The notes below the pieces were generated by a model. That model had not been told where the DNA came from. It saw only the letters and a list, made by a program, of their open reading frames with translations, and made no database searches. The translations under genes and the position numbers were made by a program. This document shows, piece by piece, positions 42,001 to 57,000 of a DNA stretch of 64,000 nt (position 1 is its first letter; each line of letters starts with the position of its first letter). The stretch comes from Piper betle (lineage: Eukaryota > Streptophyta > Magnoliopsida > Piperales > Piperaceae): assembly GCA_033002965.1 (NCBI GenBank), contig JAURVB010000859.1, positions 1-64,000 on the forward strand, written 5' to 3'.

Positions 42001-45000
42001 AAAGGGCATTCGACTATCTAAAATTTTGTCATCTGTAATTACATAGATCCTAGTTTAGGATCCATGCCCCCAACACTCTTTGGGATGCCATTGGTTAGAT
42101 GAGAGGGTGAAGGGGAGGTGGGTGGCTTTGTTCTCGGGTGATGGAAATGTAGGTGGGTGGAAGGTAGTGAGTATGGGTGTGAGTTGATCACGACTGTGCC
42201 TTTGGTTCTTAACATGAACGGATCACATATAAAAAATTACAGCTTAGGTCTATTTTTTCGATTAACTATTGACGGCATTGGATAGTTTTGAGCATGTACT
42301 AGGATGGCTAGGACTGTTTTCTCCATAATATGAAGGAAAAAGGGTTACCTGAGCATGAGCACAAGCGGACTTCCCGTGCTCACACTCTAGCTAGTGCTCA
42401 CGCTCTAGCTAGGCTGTTGGATCATACCAATGGACCAGATTAAACATTGTGAGATCCTATCTTCTTTTCCACAGCCTGTCCCATCCAAAGTCATCCATCC
42501 GCTGTCTTTTATCACCTATCTTAAGACTCTAAGGTATAGAAGTAAATAATGTTTTGTTGGATTTACACTTTCTCCCCACCTTTCCTAGCGTTTTGAGCGT
42601 GCTTATGATCTTCAATTTGTTCTGTCGACAAGCAGGGGTCGGGGCTAAACTATGATTTAACTCAATTATTTTGAGAATTATACATCACCATTCCTATTGC
42701 CAGAACATTTTATTTTGTGATTAAAATAATAAATAGCTTTCTTTTGTCATAGAAGGATTATCAAATATTAAACAAGGGAAAGGTCTCCTTTTATTGAGTT
42801 ACAGAAGATAAATAAAGTCATTTTAAGTTATTCCATAAATAATAATTAATAGGTCCTCTGTGGTGTACATATACTGAATTTGAGAATTTTCTACCTAATC
42901 TCTCAAGAAACATAGATCCAGATTGAGATGTTGTGATTCCCGTTTTTTTGTTCATGATGTTTGTCAAGCCATAGTAAGATCCACTATGACTTGGCAACAA
43001 TGAACAAATTTAGTCTTGGGCGGTAGGTAGCCACTGCAATTGGAAATGGAATGAGATGAATGGGGTGGTGGGCGTCCAAGCAAGCTGCATTGACTATAGT
43101 AAGAGGGAGAAGGCAAAGACGAAGAGTGGTGGACTGGTGGTAAAGATTGATGAAATGTGAAGGCATGTGTTTGCTACTTATTTTTTAATGTAAATTCGGG
43201 TTGTCAATGTTATCAGATGGCCCAGAATGTGCTTGAGCTCAGAAATGTCTTCCGTGCTCGTGTTCAGGCAATCGAGCCTCTAATATGAAATCACAGATCC
43301 AAATTTATAGCTTTCATCTGTTTTCAATTGATTTTCAGGGTCCATCATGCGTTTATAATACAGCTGAACACTTTCTAGGATGATAGGAGTTGAGGTTTTT
43401 ATTTTTAAATATCTTGTATCATTTAGCCCGGCTGTTCTATGTTTTTTTACAGGGACAGGTGGAAGATGTGTCACATGTTTTGTAAATGTGTTTTGTTACA
43501 TTTGTTAAAGATATATTTCTTATGTTGTCGTTGTCTCATGCAGGTTCCGTGGAAAAGTCTTGGCAAAGAACCTGTTATAGTTCTTATAGATCGAGTTTTT
43601 GTTCTAGCTCATCCTGCGCCTAATGGTTATAATATAAAGGCAAGATTTTGTGAAGATTGCTATTTGATTGTTCAAGAAAGTTTATCTTTTTTATTGTGGA
43701 CTAGGATGATTTTATTTTTTGTAATTTTGATTAATTTTAGGAAGAAGACAGGGAAAAGCTTTTTGAAGCCAAACTTCGACAAATTGAGGTATATAAGTTG
43801 TGATTGATCCAATTGTTTTCTATTTGCGTCTGGCTCTTTCTGGTTTTTATACTTCCTCTATTTTTGTGTAAAATTTGTGCAAGATCTCCGCCTTATTTGC
43901 ATTCAATGCTATGGTCTGAATAACTTATTTTTAAAAGAATATTGTAATATCTATCATTCGCGTTGGTTTGTTGATGCAGGACAATGTGGTCAGGTTACTA
44001 TGGGATATTTTATGAATTAAAATGATCTACTTTGGGTCAGGTAGTAATTGCAATGGGCTTGAAAATATAGTGTTATAAGAGACAAGTAGGCTAGTTAAGA
44101 TAACGAGCTTGGTTGATGGGCAGAAGCAAACATTGGTGGGTTCAATCAATTAAAACCTAGCACATTAGCAACTATTGATGGGCTATGCCAGGTTTGCAAT
44201 GTCAGATTTTGGTATCATTTTAGATGTTCTAATTAGTCGAGATATCAGAGATGATTTGAGATGTCTTGAAGATATGCTAGTAATGTTTGGAAAATTTGAA
44301 ACGATCATAAATAAATTATTATAAGGCGAGGATGATTATTTCTAGCAATTATATTATATATATATATATATATATATACTTAATAAATGATGTATTATAA
44401 TTTAACATTATATTTATGAACAATAATACAAATTTAAATACATGTAGTTGTTGGCTTACTTAGTTCATTTTAATTCATTATAATTGATTAGTTATTAGAA
44501 ATACACTAAGTAAGATACTTAACATTAAATATTAACTCCACAACACTTAAAGGTCGTACAATTAATCTAAACAATGATTACCATGGAGGGAATATGGTCC
44601 CTGTACAGGTTCACATCTTGTCGGCTATTGCCAATTTCCTCCTGCAATTTCTCTGGAAACCAGTGATACATCGGAAGTCCATTTTGCCAGGAGATTTTTT
44701 TCGGCAACCAACCGAAACCGATATCCAGCGGTCAATATGGCCGATATTGCAAAGCATGGGGCTATGTAAGGAGACTAGGCAATTATAGGTGATGAAGCGC
44801 ATGTACCTGATTTAGGAGGTTCAAATCGGATAAGTTGCTTAGGGAAGCAATGTAAATGCCTTCTTCAACGTTTGATCAAACCAAACTTCTTGACAAAGTA
44901 GCAAAGAGCAATTTCTTAGGTTTTCTCCAAGCAGGGGTCGCCACACCAGTAGTGATGAGTACCCATGGCACATTGATTGAATAGAAGAGGCGATCAGGAA

Positions 45001-48000
45001 CCCACCATCTGTCAACAAAGGATCAAGCCAGGTTGTCTTCTTTATTAGCTGGTTGGCGGGTGGTGAGCTCCAGTAGTAGTTCCTCATTGGCGTTTATTGT
45101 TGTTGTTGGGGAATGATAAGATTAAAAATGGTGGCTTGGCAGTGGCAGCAAAGATTGAGTTGTAGCACTTAAATAGTTTTTCTGGAGGGATAACTTAATT
45201 GGAATTGGCACTGGTTGAGACTTGCTGACATCGTCATCGGAGGTCTCAATGTGTTAGCATCATGAGGTTTGTGTCAGCACCAACAAGTACTGGTTGGCTG
45301 GTACAAAGATACACTCTCATGCAAAATCCTTGAACTAATTTATCAATGAAATCAACCACAGAATATAGATGTGCGTTTGCACCTCTAGTAGGACCCCAAA
45401 CATGAAAAGGAAACTTAATACTAATTAGAATCTTACTAGTGAAGGAAACAACATAAATAAAATTACAATTTTCAACTCAAAAAATTTCTAGATGAAGAAC
45501 ATAATAAATATTATAAAGAGAATGGAGAGTATACAACACCCCTGTTATGGCTTATATCCAACATCAATGATCCTACACCATTGGATAATGTCCAATGGTA
45601 GATAATAAAATAGACAAGAAGTCAAGTCATCATTAAGAAGCCAGCAAATCAAGGGCTAAGAGAGGTACCTGTTATAAGAAATAACAGGGATCCTTGACAT
45701 AGGTTTTTTCCTATTATATATTTGCCAAAGTATAAAATCCCATAGTTTAGTATCTGCATCTGTTGTTACTAACCATTTAAGAAGGTATAAGATAGGGAGA
45801 TTTTCTATCTTTTTGGTATTATTGTTTGAAGTAGTTTGAACTTTTAATTCAAAATTTTGTTGAAAATTCTTTTAATTCTCTTTTCACTTGCCTTTTCTCT
45901 ACCATTGACTAAACTGATTTTTCATTTGGATAAATGATTAACCGACAAACTTTACCAGCCTCTGTTTTTTTTTGTTTTTTATCCCTCACTTTCTTTTGCC
46001 TTTTCTCGCTGCTGCACTATTCATTATGCTATTCCCCCCCAAGTTGTTACATATGTATGCTTTTAAATTCTTGTGCTTTTCATACCCAGGAGACAGAATC
46101 AGCTACCCTTGAAGCAAAGCTGAAGCGAGCAAAACTTGGAAGCGTATGCATCATCTGTTACTCTCTTGTATTTCCATTTGATGATTTATTATTGCTTTTT
46201 AACTTTTTTTAATTGGCTAGTGTTATATAGCTGGCATTTTAGATAGATTTTATTCTTTTACAATATTTATCTTCATACTTTTTACCAATATGTACTAGGT
46301 TGACAAAATACTTTCATAGAGTCTTGCCTGGTTCAACCTTTTTGTAATTATATTAGCTAAATGCTCAAAGAATGGAACACTAATGGTGAAGTGATTGTCA
46401 GATGCTACTATAAATTTTGTGCAAGAAACTTATTTGTAACTTCTCCAGCTTTACCCCACTGGTACCAGGAGCATAGGAATGTTGGTGTTAGAAAATGCTT
46501 CCGAATGTTAAAATTTTGCTATTTGTTTTCTCCTGATCCTAAACCATATGTTCCTAACCCCAATTATTTGGGATTTGTTGGAAGAGAAGGAAGAAGAAGC
46601 TTGTTTATGACTAGAGGTTACCAGTTTAATTTACAAGGAATTGATATATTGACAACTTGAAAGATCGTACAAAATTTTATAAGTGTGCAGTAATTAACAT
46701 TTTGCTTAACTATTCAAAACATAGTTGCTGAGTTCATACTGGCCAAAGGACAATATTTGGGAGGGAATGATGCCTTTAAATGAAAGGAACCTGTTGTAAA
46801 TCATTCCTTCGTCATGATAGGCTTCATCCATTTGAAGTGCTTTTAACTAAACATGGCAATCTTTGGTGTATTGGAGAATTATTGTGGTATTCAAAAGGGC
46901 AGAAGGTGTTGGTATGTATGTTAAGTTAGAGTCTAGATGAAATCAAGATAAGAACTTCTTTGCAGTTGAATGTCAATTGTGTTAATTGTTTTCGTACGTT
47001 CTATAGAGTATTTTTTTGATTGAGTAGTGCTTTCAGTTTGCTGTTTTTTTAGTGCGAGATGGTGTAATTGCCAGTGCAATCCAGAATACTGTTCTTTGCT
47101 GCACTTTGTAACAGAAAATGATTTACAAAATATAGCGAGATTTGTGGATGGTTGGATATTGTTTTTTAATTCTCAGAGGAATGGTTTTGCAGACTCCTGA
47201 TGGGAACTCTTGGTTGGGCTCACTTATCGCAACCATAATTGGAAATCTTAAGATTTCCATTAGCAATGTACACATCCGATACGAAGATGTCATCAGGTAT
47301 GAGTCATCTGCATATTTATATATGTAACATTTCATTTTTGAAAATATTTTATCAGATAATTGTTTTATGCCTCTTCTAGTAATCCTGGACATCCTTTCTG
47401 TTCTGGAGTAACATTGGCAAAACTGGCTGCCATCACCGTCGACGAGGAAGGGAATGAAACATTTGACGCTAGTGGTGCACTGGATAAGTTGCGTAAGGTA
47501 AACTGGTCCTTCCAACTAAATACTTTGTAGGTTATGAACATGTTCACCTATGTTCATTCTGGAACCTCCTTTGCTAGATTTTGAAAACTAGAAAAGTAAA
47601 CCTTTTTTTATGAAGTTGATTATTTCATTAAAAATTCTGATGGCAAAAAAATGCAAGAAGCCCAATTCTCAAAAGTTGGAAGATTGAATACATGGAAAAT
47701 TACATCCAGAAGTCTGCAAGAAGGGTAAAACTTTTTGCTTGTATTTGCGGATGTCAGAAGATATTTAAGCCTTAGAGGTAATAGAGAAATTGAAGTTGAG
47801 AGCCTGGTGTTGGATGGATATGTCTTGGAAGATTCTCTTCTCTATTCTAACAGTTTTGTCAGAAGTAAACCTTTTAAGTGTTCAAAGAAATCTTTCCAAG
47901 GGTGAGTGAGTTCTTGTTACATGTCTGTTTTTACTTGAAGAAATTAATAACTGCTTTTGTTGTCTGAGCTCTCTAATGATTAATTAGGATCCCTGTCTAA

Positions 48001-51000
48001 CATGTAAAGGTTGTCATCGACCTGTTACATCCCGGCTATTGCATCAGGAAGGCACTAAAGATTTTTATGTTTCTTGTCTCAATTTCATTTCGTGTTTTCC
48101 TGCTATGTATTCCTTGTTAAATTGGTAACAAGATCTGTTTCACCTTGTTAGTGTGTCAAAAGAGTGGCAATATGAACCTTGACTTGTAAATTTAATGGAA
48201 TGTATGACAATATTATGGGTTTGTAGCTCAGTAGTGTTTACAAAGGTTCATATCAATAACAGATGTTTGACCAAATATATTAATGGACCAAAGTACCCAT
48301 AAAATTTAATCAAGGGAGCATAGCATGGGCGACTCTGCTTTTCAACAAATGGCTTTGAGTTTATAGCTGAGTGTTTATTGCCCAAGTCCAAGGAGGGAAA
48401 TGTGTTTGAGCTGAAATTTAGGATGTTTGTTCTAGATCTAAAGGTTTGGATTACAAGATTCGAAGTAACATTGGTGAATGTGAATGTATGTTGTTCTTTT
48501 ATTATGAGTAATGGGCGTGTTTGAATCCTATAGCCAGGTGCTTCTTAAGTTTGGAGTCTTTGGACTGTTTTTAGTATGGAGAAATGAATATTTGGATAAA
48601 TAGGTACCGAGTTTCTTCCCATAGGAGGGTGCCCACAAAGTTGTGGGGGAGGCCTATGGTTGTGGAGTTCTTGTTGAGGTCAATGACCTTCAGTCATCTT
48701 GACCAAATCATCTCTTGCAAACGTGTGATAGGAGAATTGCTTGGTAGCAACTAGAGGACAGAGCTGCCTTTTCTCTTTTTTAGGAGTCATTGATCTCCAT
48801 GGGTTGTGGGTAGCAGAGGAGCTCTAATGGAAAAATGGTGGTCTCCATGTGGTTGATCATACAAGAAGTAAGATCTTTTAATGTTTTTTTGAAAAAAAAA
48901 GGAAGCAAGTCTCTAAGTTAGGGCAAGAAAGACAAAGGGGATTTTGATATATGATATCTACAATTGTCAAGAGTCACTTCCACATCACATATTGTGGAAA
49001 CACTTGTGGATAAATATAAGAGAATATGAGGAGCTAAAGAATGTATTAATTGATTATAGTGTTTTGTTTGTCTATGAAATAAGGCTTCTTCATTGTATCA
49101 AGATATGCTTGAGTTGAAATGAATTTAGAATTGGGCGAGAGCTTTTTATTTATCTTTTGTTATGTAGGAATAGTTAATTTAGAAATTCTCATGATAGTTT
49201 GCATCAAATTTACAAGGAAAGTGGAGGGAGGCAAGAATTGTATTCTTTTCGTACCTTCAATCTAAAAAAATATAGTGAGATGAAAATTTTTATGATTGTT
49301 GTAAACGGTGAGAAGATTTGGGTCTTATCTAAAATGACTCACTAGCCACTTAGGCGGTTCACCTCTTTTCATTTATCAAGGCCCCAATTCTTACCTATCA
49401 TGGAGGTGAGACTATTCTCAACATTCTCTATTCTCAACATTCTCCTGCACTTGCAAGGCAGTTAAGTACTTAGCAAATGGTATATTTTGTCATTTATTAG
49501 GCTTGCTACTTTGGGATTTAACACACGTCCGCCCCACTTATTGGGCTTGCAATTTTCTTTTAGGCTTTAACAAACGTCTATACGTCTGCACCACTTTTAT
49601 TTTAGGCTTTAACAAACGTTTGCACCACTTATTGGGATAGACACAATGGGGATGTATGGGTCCTATATGAGTTAGTGGCTCTGATATCATGAGAAGATTT
49701 GGGCCTTATCCAAAATGACTAGCTAGCCACTTAAAGTGGCTCGCTTCATAGCACTTATCATGGTCCCAACTCATACCCATCATTGATGTGGGACTATTTT
49801 CAACAAATCTTTGAGGGCGGTCATTTATGCTATTTGCCCATTCGTCTTATGAAACATTTCTTAGTAGTACTAAATTCGTTATCTGTGGAGTGTATAGTTT
49901 TCTTATGGTGGTTACATTGTTCTTTGCATACTCCATCTATGGATGCTGTACTTGCTATGTTTTATTTAATGTCTACGAGGAGACTATATCTATCAGATTT
50001 GGAATATATATTATATTGTATCTATGTTTATATTGGTGAAAACTCTGTTTGTCTTCATTTTTCGATGATCTTTTGCTTTTGTTGGTGAGGAAATTTTATA
50101 TATTCAAGGAGGCTATCCTTATTTTTCAAATAAGAATAGTTATTTTGTGAGTGAAAATGGTCACCATTGACTTGCTTGGATGGGGTTGTCTGCCGCACCC
50201 ACTTAGGTTGTATCTTATTGAAACACAAGATAATAAAGTGAGCCATTGAGGTTGTTGATATTTATTTAATAAAAGGAAAGCAGTTAATCAGGGAATATTT
50301 AGGTAAGAAAATGGGGCAAATCTTTTTTCATCTAGACATACTTTCATGTGTAAATTTGTGAAATAATTGTTTAATTTGGGAACTTTTATCCCTTCACTCT
50401 GGTTGTTTGAGCTTGTTTGGAAATCCAAGTTGACATTAGTCTATAATTTACTTATAAGGACATCAAAACTAGTATGGATGTAATGAGAGTGGGAGTAGCA
50501 CTTGTATTTGTTATTTTTTGTGACATTTTTTTAGGATTATTGTTTGTGTTTGTTTCCTAAAATTTCTCGGTTTAGGCTAATTGATATCCTTCTTTATTAT
50601 TGTATTTTTTTGATTAGTCACTGCAACTTCAAAGGCTGGCTGTCTATCATGACTCTGACACTCTTCCTTGGAAGCTTGACAAGACATGGGAAGAACTTAG
50701 TCCCAGGGAATGGATTGAGGTACATTATTCGCCTGTTTTTTTGTTTGTCTATGAACATGCCTATGAACATGCTATGTTGAAATTCGCCAGATTAGTATAA
50801 TTTTCCATAGAATGTTAACACAGTAAAAAAATTATTTATGCTGTCAAATATTTAATAATGTAACAAGCTATTCATTCTTTAAAAGCTAAAACTTCTAGTT
50901 GGGCTTGTTATTATTTGCTTTTGATGTTGTAATCGAGTATGTCGTTAGTGAAGAAAGTAACCAATCAGTTGGTCATGTTCAAAGGTGCCCCATAGATGCA

Positions 51001-54000
51001 ACAACGACAATGGAAAATTTAGTGGGTCATGGTTTGAAAAGAAAGTAAAAAGGATAAAGTGTACTTGAGTGGGGCCTTTAAGAACCGATTTGTAGTTATC
51101 TAATTAAATTTTAGATTTTTGTACTTAATTTAAAAAATGAAGGGAAAATGTCTTAAACAGCTACATCATGCATGTCCAAAAGTTTAAATTTCTATCAAAA
51201 TATAGCCACATCTCTAGCTTTTATTGAGCATGTGACCATTTGATCTATTTTAGTCAATTTTGACCCTTATTTTTTGTTTTAGTGGATTAGTAGCCGTGAT
51301 TGAACTTCATAATTTTCTTAACCATGCCCTCTTTGAATTCCAATGTTGATAGATGATATTGAAATTGTTTTACTTTTCTTCAAAGTTACAACCATTATCA
51401 ATTAAAACGAGGTGTTAATTTATGTTAAAATTTAACAACCTTAGTTAAGTTTCAACTTTTCAATGCCACAAATTATTTCAATTCATTTTCTAATTTTCTG
51501 GAATAGATAAACCCAAAGAAAATTCTAAAAGTTTTACCTTTATACCTCAACAAAAGTATTAATCTTAGTGCTTATTCATCATTTATTAATCAATCTTTTC
51601 AGTTTCATGAAGTCAAGCAAAGATTACAGTTTTCTTCCATGAATTACCTTGTCCCTAATAAGAATTAGATTTTTATGAGTATTTTTGTCATTGATTGAAA
51701 AATAGTGAGATTTGGTCATTAATGAAATGGGTGTTTGAATAAAGGTTGTATGTGATATAAATTAAATAAAATTGCTATTTTTGATAGAAAAATTTGACAT
51801 CTTGCTGTCTATGATATTTTCCCAAGAATAAATATTAAGGATCATGGAATCCCATGTACTTGGGTTATGATGGATGAGAACGACTTCAAATTGAAAGATA
51901 ATTGGGACATTTTCTATTTATCTTCCTTTTTGCTGCTTTTTGTATCTCCTTGATCTCCACCAGTTTCTCAACTGCTGAAGATCATCTCGTGTTTCAGGAT
52001 TCGGCTTGTTTTTTCTTCATCTTCTTCCTTCTTCCTCTTGATTGCTACTGCACACCAAATTTTCCCTGCACTTCACCATATCAATGCTCAATCTGAATTA
52101 TCAACTGGTGTGTGTGGCGTATAATAATTCACAGGTCTATCTGCTGATTGTTTATTACTAGACCCTAATCCAGGACACATTCTTTAAATCTGTGATGGAC
52201 ATCACTATGCTGGTTTCTACACTCTGCACATTTTCTTTCTCTGGCTGTCTGATGTTTGATTAAGTATTTTTGTTGGCTTTACTTAATTGTTGCTATTTGG
52301 TGAACTTAGCTGAGGCTAGTGGGATCTACAGCTGGGATTGTGTGTGTGGTGTGTGCGCAGGCATGTGCCCATGTGTGAGTGCGTGTTCGCCTGCGTGTGT
52401 GTGTGCATATGTGTGCGTGCGCGTGCACGTGTGCGTGCATGCGTGCATGCACACAATCCTATGTGTGTGGGCGCATGCGTGTGCGCATGCTTGAAAATAT
52501 GTGCGTGTGCGTACGTGCGTGTGTGTGTGTGTGTTGAAGCTATTTCTCTTTTGCAATTTGCTTATTTTCTCTTTTATGCCCCTACGATTTTTAAAAAGAT
52601 TTACACCCCTCTTTGGTTATATTGCATGTGTGAACCATGTATAATGAAGCATAATTGTTCGTTAAGTTTCTTTTGAACGGTCATTTAAAAACTTTGGTTT
52701 GTATTAAAAAATTAATACAGTTGAAAAGGGTATCGAACTTTATACCTAAGGGAATTCTTGTAGATTTTTGAAGATGGAATTGGTGAACCTGTGCCTGGAG
52801 ATCCATCATCTGTTTGCTCCCTTAATCGAAAGTACCTAATATCGCCAATTAATGGAACGTTGAACTATCATCGCCTTGGAAAGCTGGAAAGAAAGGATCC
52901 TGACATTCCCTTTGAGAAAGCTTCTTTAATTTTGAATGATGTATCGGTCACTGTATCAGAGGTACATTTTTCTATGCTTTTTCCTTATACTTAATGGTGT
53001 TGAAGGTCTTTTAATCAGAACTTTATTTTTCTTCCAGGCCCAGTATCATGATGGCATAAAAGTTCTTGAAGCATTTTCTAAGTATAGAATCCGTGTGGAT
53101 GTATCTCACTTAAGACCAGTAACTTCTGTTTCTGATGACCCTGGTGTATGGTGGCGCTATGCTTTTCAGGCTGGTCTACAACAGAAAAAGTTGTGGTACT
53201 ATTTTATTTAAAAGAAGAATCGACTTGTTATTTACTTGTGTGTTCAATCTATGACTGAATAGATGACAAAGACTACTAGCAGTATATGTACTATTTTTAT
53301 CAACATTAATGTGGAAAGTTTAAAGTTGATCGTTGATGTAGTCTACGATTGAATAAAGTGGTAGTAAAAGATCTGGAACATCAGCCTCTATTATTGGGGT
53401 CAGGTGGATGAAAAAAAAAACCTTTTTTTGGCGTGTGGAGTAAATGCCCTTCTATCTTCTTTATAATTGTCTTTATGTAGTTAATGTGTTGAATAGATAA
53501 ATGTTAGAAATTGTGCTAACTGATTTACTTTTTCCTATCTTGAATACTTTTTCTAGTTATCGGTTTTCGTGGGATAGAATTCAGCATCTTTGTCAATTAC
53601 GAAGACGTTATATTCAACTCTATGCAAGTTTTCTGCAGCAGTTGAGCGAAGTTGATGTTTTTGAAATGAGGGAAATTGAAAAAGATCTTGATTCAAAAGT
53701 CATTTTGCTATGGAGGTATGCTGCATTATCTTTATCTATTTTTTCATGGTAAATTGATTGTTATGTAGGTTTGAGTTCATTTTTTATAGGCTGCTGGCTC
53801 ATGCAAAGGTTGAAACAAAAGAAGCAGCTCAACAAAAAAGTAACCTAAAGAGGAGCTGGTGGTCTTTTTCGTGGTATGTACATTAAAAATTTTCTTGTTG
53901 AGAAATCTAAATTGGAACAATTTTTAGTTTGGTCTTTATTTTTCTAGGCGGTCATCTTCTGAAGACCCTGTAGTTTCTGAAGGGTCCTTGGAGTCAAAGT

Positions 54001-57000
54001 TGGTGGATGACGAAAAATTGACCAAGGAAGAATGGAAAGCAATTAACAAACTTTTGAGCTACCAACCTGAGGAAGAGGTTACTTTTTACTCTGGAAAGGA
54101 TTTGCAGAATATGGTGCAGTATTCTGTCAATGTATATATAGAGAGGGGTGCTGCTCGAATCATTAGCTGCAATGAGACAGAGATTGTTTGTGGTAGATTT
54201 GAACGGCTTCAAATAAGCACTAAGCATTATCACAAAAGCATCAACTGTGATTTTTCACTTAGGTTTTATGGCCTTTCTGCTCCTGAAGGTTCTCTAGTTC
54301 AGGTTCTTTTTCTTACATCAAATATTTTATTTCTTTGCATTTGTCTTTTTTGTTTTTTGTTTTTTAATCAAATGTTTTGTGTTTGCTGCAGAGCGTCAGC
54401 AGCAAGGCAAAGGTTAATGCTTTAGAGGCCAGTTTTTTATACTCACCAGTAGGGGAAAATCTAGATTGGCGGCTTTCAGCAACTATTGCTCCTTGTCACG
54501 TGACGGTGCTACTCTTTTGAACTTTGTTTGGAAAGTTTTTGTATATTAACTCTCTTTCTTACTTTTGGTTCTGTGTTGTCTTAGGTTTTGGTTGAGAGTT
54601 ACAATCGTGTTATATCTTTTGTTAGAAGCAGCAGCACTATAAGCCCAACAATTGCCTCAGAAACAGCAGCTGCTCTGCAGGTTTGTTCTTATGCCTTTAT
54701 GCAGTAAAAATGATTGTTGGTGGGGTTTTTGCTTTTCTGAAAGCAAATATTAGCTAGCCATGGTGTGTGTTTGATCTGATTTTCAGTTTCCTATTTCTTT
54801 TTCTTGAGTTTAGATGAAGATTGAGAAGGTTAGCCGGAAAGCTCAAGAACAATTACAGATAGTGTTAGAAGAGCAAAGCAGGTATTTCTATTGATTTTTG
54901 TTTTTGTTGTCAATGATTGGTTTCAGTGTATTTATGTTGTTTATCTGGCTACGACAGATTTGTCCTTGATGTTGATTTTGATGCTCCAAAAGTAATGGTT
55001 CCTATGATGAATCATGGGTTCACTGTCAATAAAGGCAACTTTCTCATTGATTTTGGTCATTTCACTCTGCATACCAGAGTACGTTGCTTAATTTTATGCA
55101 TTGTCTTTTCATTTTTTAAAATTATTACTCAACCACTTACTCAATGATTGGAGCTTTTAGGGGAGAGGGGCCGTTTCTCTTTGGAGCATTTTTGTAATTG
55201 AAATAGAAAAGGGGTTGTGTTTACAAGTCGTCAGGGATCATGCCAAGCTGAAGATAGCTGGACACAGAAAGTCTGGTTTTGATTGCCTAATTCTCTAAAT
55301 CAAATTTTGAAAAGGTGGTTGAAAGTGGAAATGGAGGGGATGGATTAGGTCAGATAGAAAGACTATTGTGAGTGTGCTGAACGAGGTAAGGGTGCTACAA
55401 TAGGTAATGATGCCATTCACAGAGGATGGTGGGAACTAGAAGGGCAGAGGGGCACAAGAGAGCTATAAAGGAGTGGTGCTGGTGGGAAATGGATTAAAAA
55501 AAATGCAGGTGGTGGAATTGCCATGGTTAAATGTGAGTTGGTGGAGATAAACATGGCAGGATAGCAAGAATGGCTGCTAGCTACTAACTTCAGAGGATGG
55601 TTGTGAAATGACAAGGAGGCTTTTGACATGGTGGTCACCTGCAAGAGATGTCACTATATTGTAATGAGATTGAATCAATCCATGTCAGGTTGGGTGTGTG
55701 AGGAAAATGCAGGAAAGGAGCTTGATGAAGGCTCGGGTTTTTGTGTCTATTGACACACACAAGAGCTTTTGGAGCTCATAATTGTTTGTCAGAAAATGCT
55801 GGACATGCTTGTCACAACCAACAACAAACTCTAACATGCTTCTTTTTGTTTCATTTTTGTTTTCTTGGAACTGATTTAGTTATGGAACGTGAATAAAACA
55901 CACAGATGCACATTATGCACACAATAATAAATGCCATGTACTGATTTAATTTCCTGATATTATGTTACTCGTTTGCTGATTTCCAAAGCTTAGCTGTTGG
56001 AGAATTGACTGCAATTCATTGAAACACTCTTAACTTCAGAACAATTGCAGGAGGGTGAACATGGGGAACAAAGTGGGACTCAATACTCGCGCTTTTATAT
56101 TTTAGGAAGAGACATAGCTGCCTTCTTTCTGGATAATTCTTCCAACAGGGATAGGGGCCATGTTGTTCCTTCAATTTTCACACAAGAACCCTCCTCTCCA
56201 TTGATTGCAAGTGATGATGATGATTCCTTCCTTGCACTTATTGATCGGTGTGGGATGGCTGTGGTTATTGACCAGGTAAATTATCCAATAACATTTTAAA
56301 GGAAAAGCGCAAAATTGATTTTGTGATTGTGGCTAATTGTTATATGCTTGATATAAAAAATACTGGCTCTTGTTCATTTACTTTTTTGTAGATCAAATTA
56401 CCACACCCTGAGTACCCATCAACACAAGTTTCTGTTCAAGTACCATTACTTGGAATTCACTTTTCTCCAAAGCGTTATTCCAGGCTTTTGGATTTGATGA
56501 ATATATTATATAATGCAATGGACAATGGCAATTCACCAGTTGATCAATATCTTCAATCGTTTGTCGTTTGTCAAAATCCTGGTGATCTCACCTCCAATGC
56601 CCGGATTCTTGTTTGGGGAGTATGTTATTACATGTTATGATCTTAAATTTACATTTGACATGTACAAAGATTGACTTTAATTTTGTGGATCAGGGAATTG
56701 GCAATTCCATTGCTGAGTGGAAACCTTGTTTTCTTGTGCTGTCTGGTATATATATCTATGTTTTGGAATCAGAATTGTCTCAAACCTATCAACGATGTGC
56801 AAGGTGTGCTCTATTTCTTTGTGTTGCTGTTGCATTTCGCTTGCCGCTTTCTTATATACGCATCTTGTACTAACATTGCTGATGTCAGTTTGGCAGGTCG
56901 ACAAGTAATTGAAGTATCACCGGCAAGTGTTGGTGGATCACTATTTTGCCTTGCTGTATGTGTTCGTGGCACAGATGTTCAGAAGGTAAATTCTGTATCC

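Noticed and set aside
43439..43807. 122-codon frame across VPS13 exon 4
   Set aside because: Reads through the GC-AG intron and upstream intron; only the exon parts match VPS13.
52270..52676. Cys/Val- and His/Thr-rich open frames
   Set aside because: Direct translation of the TG/CG repeat within a VPS13 intron.
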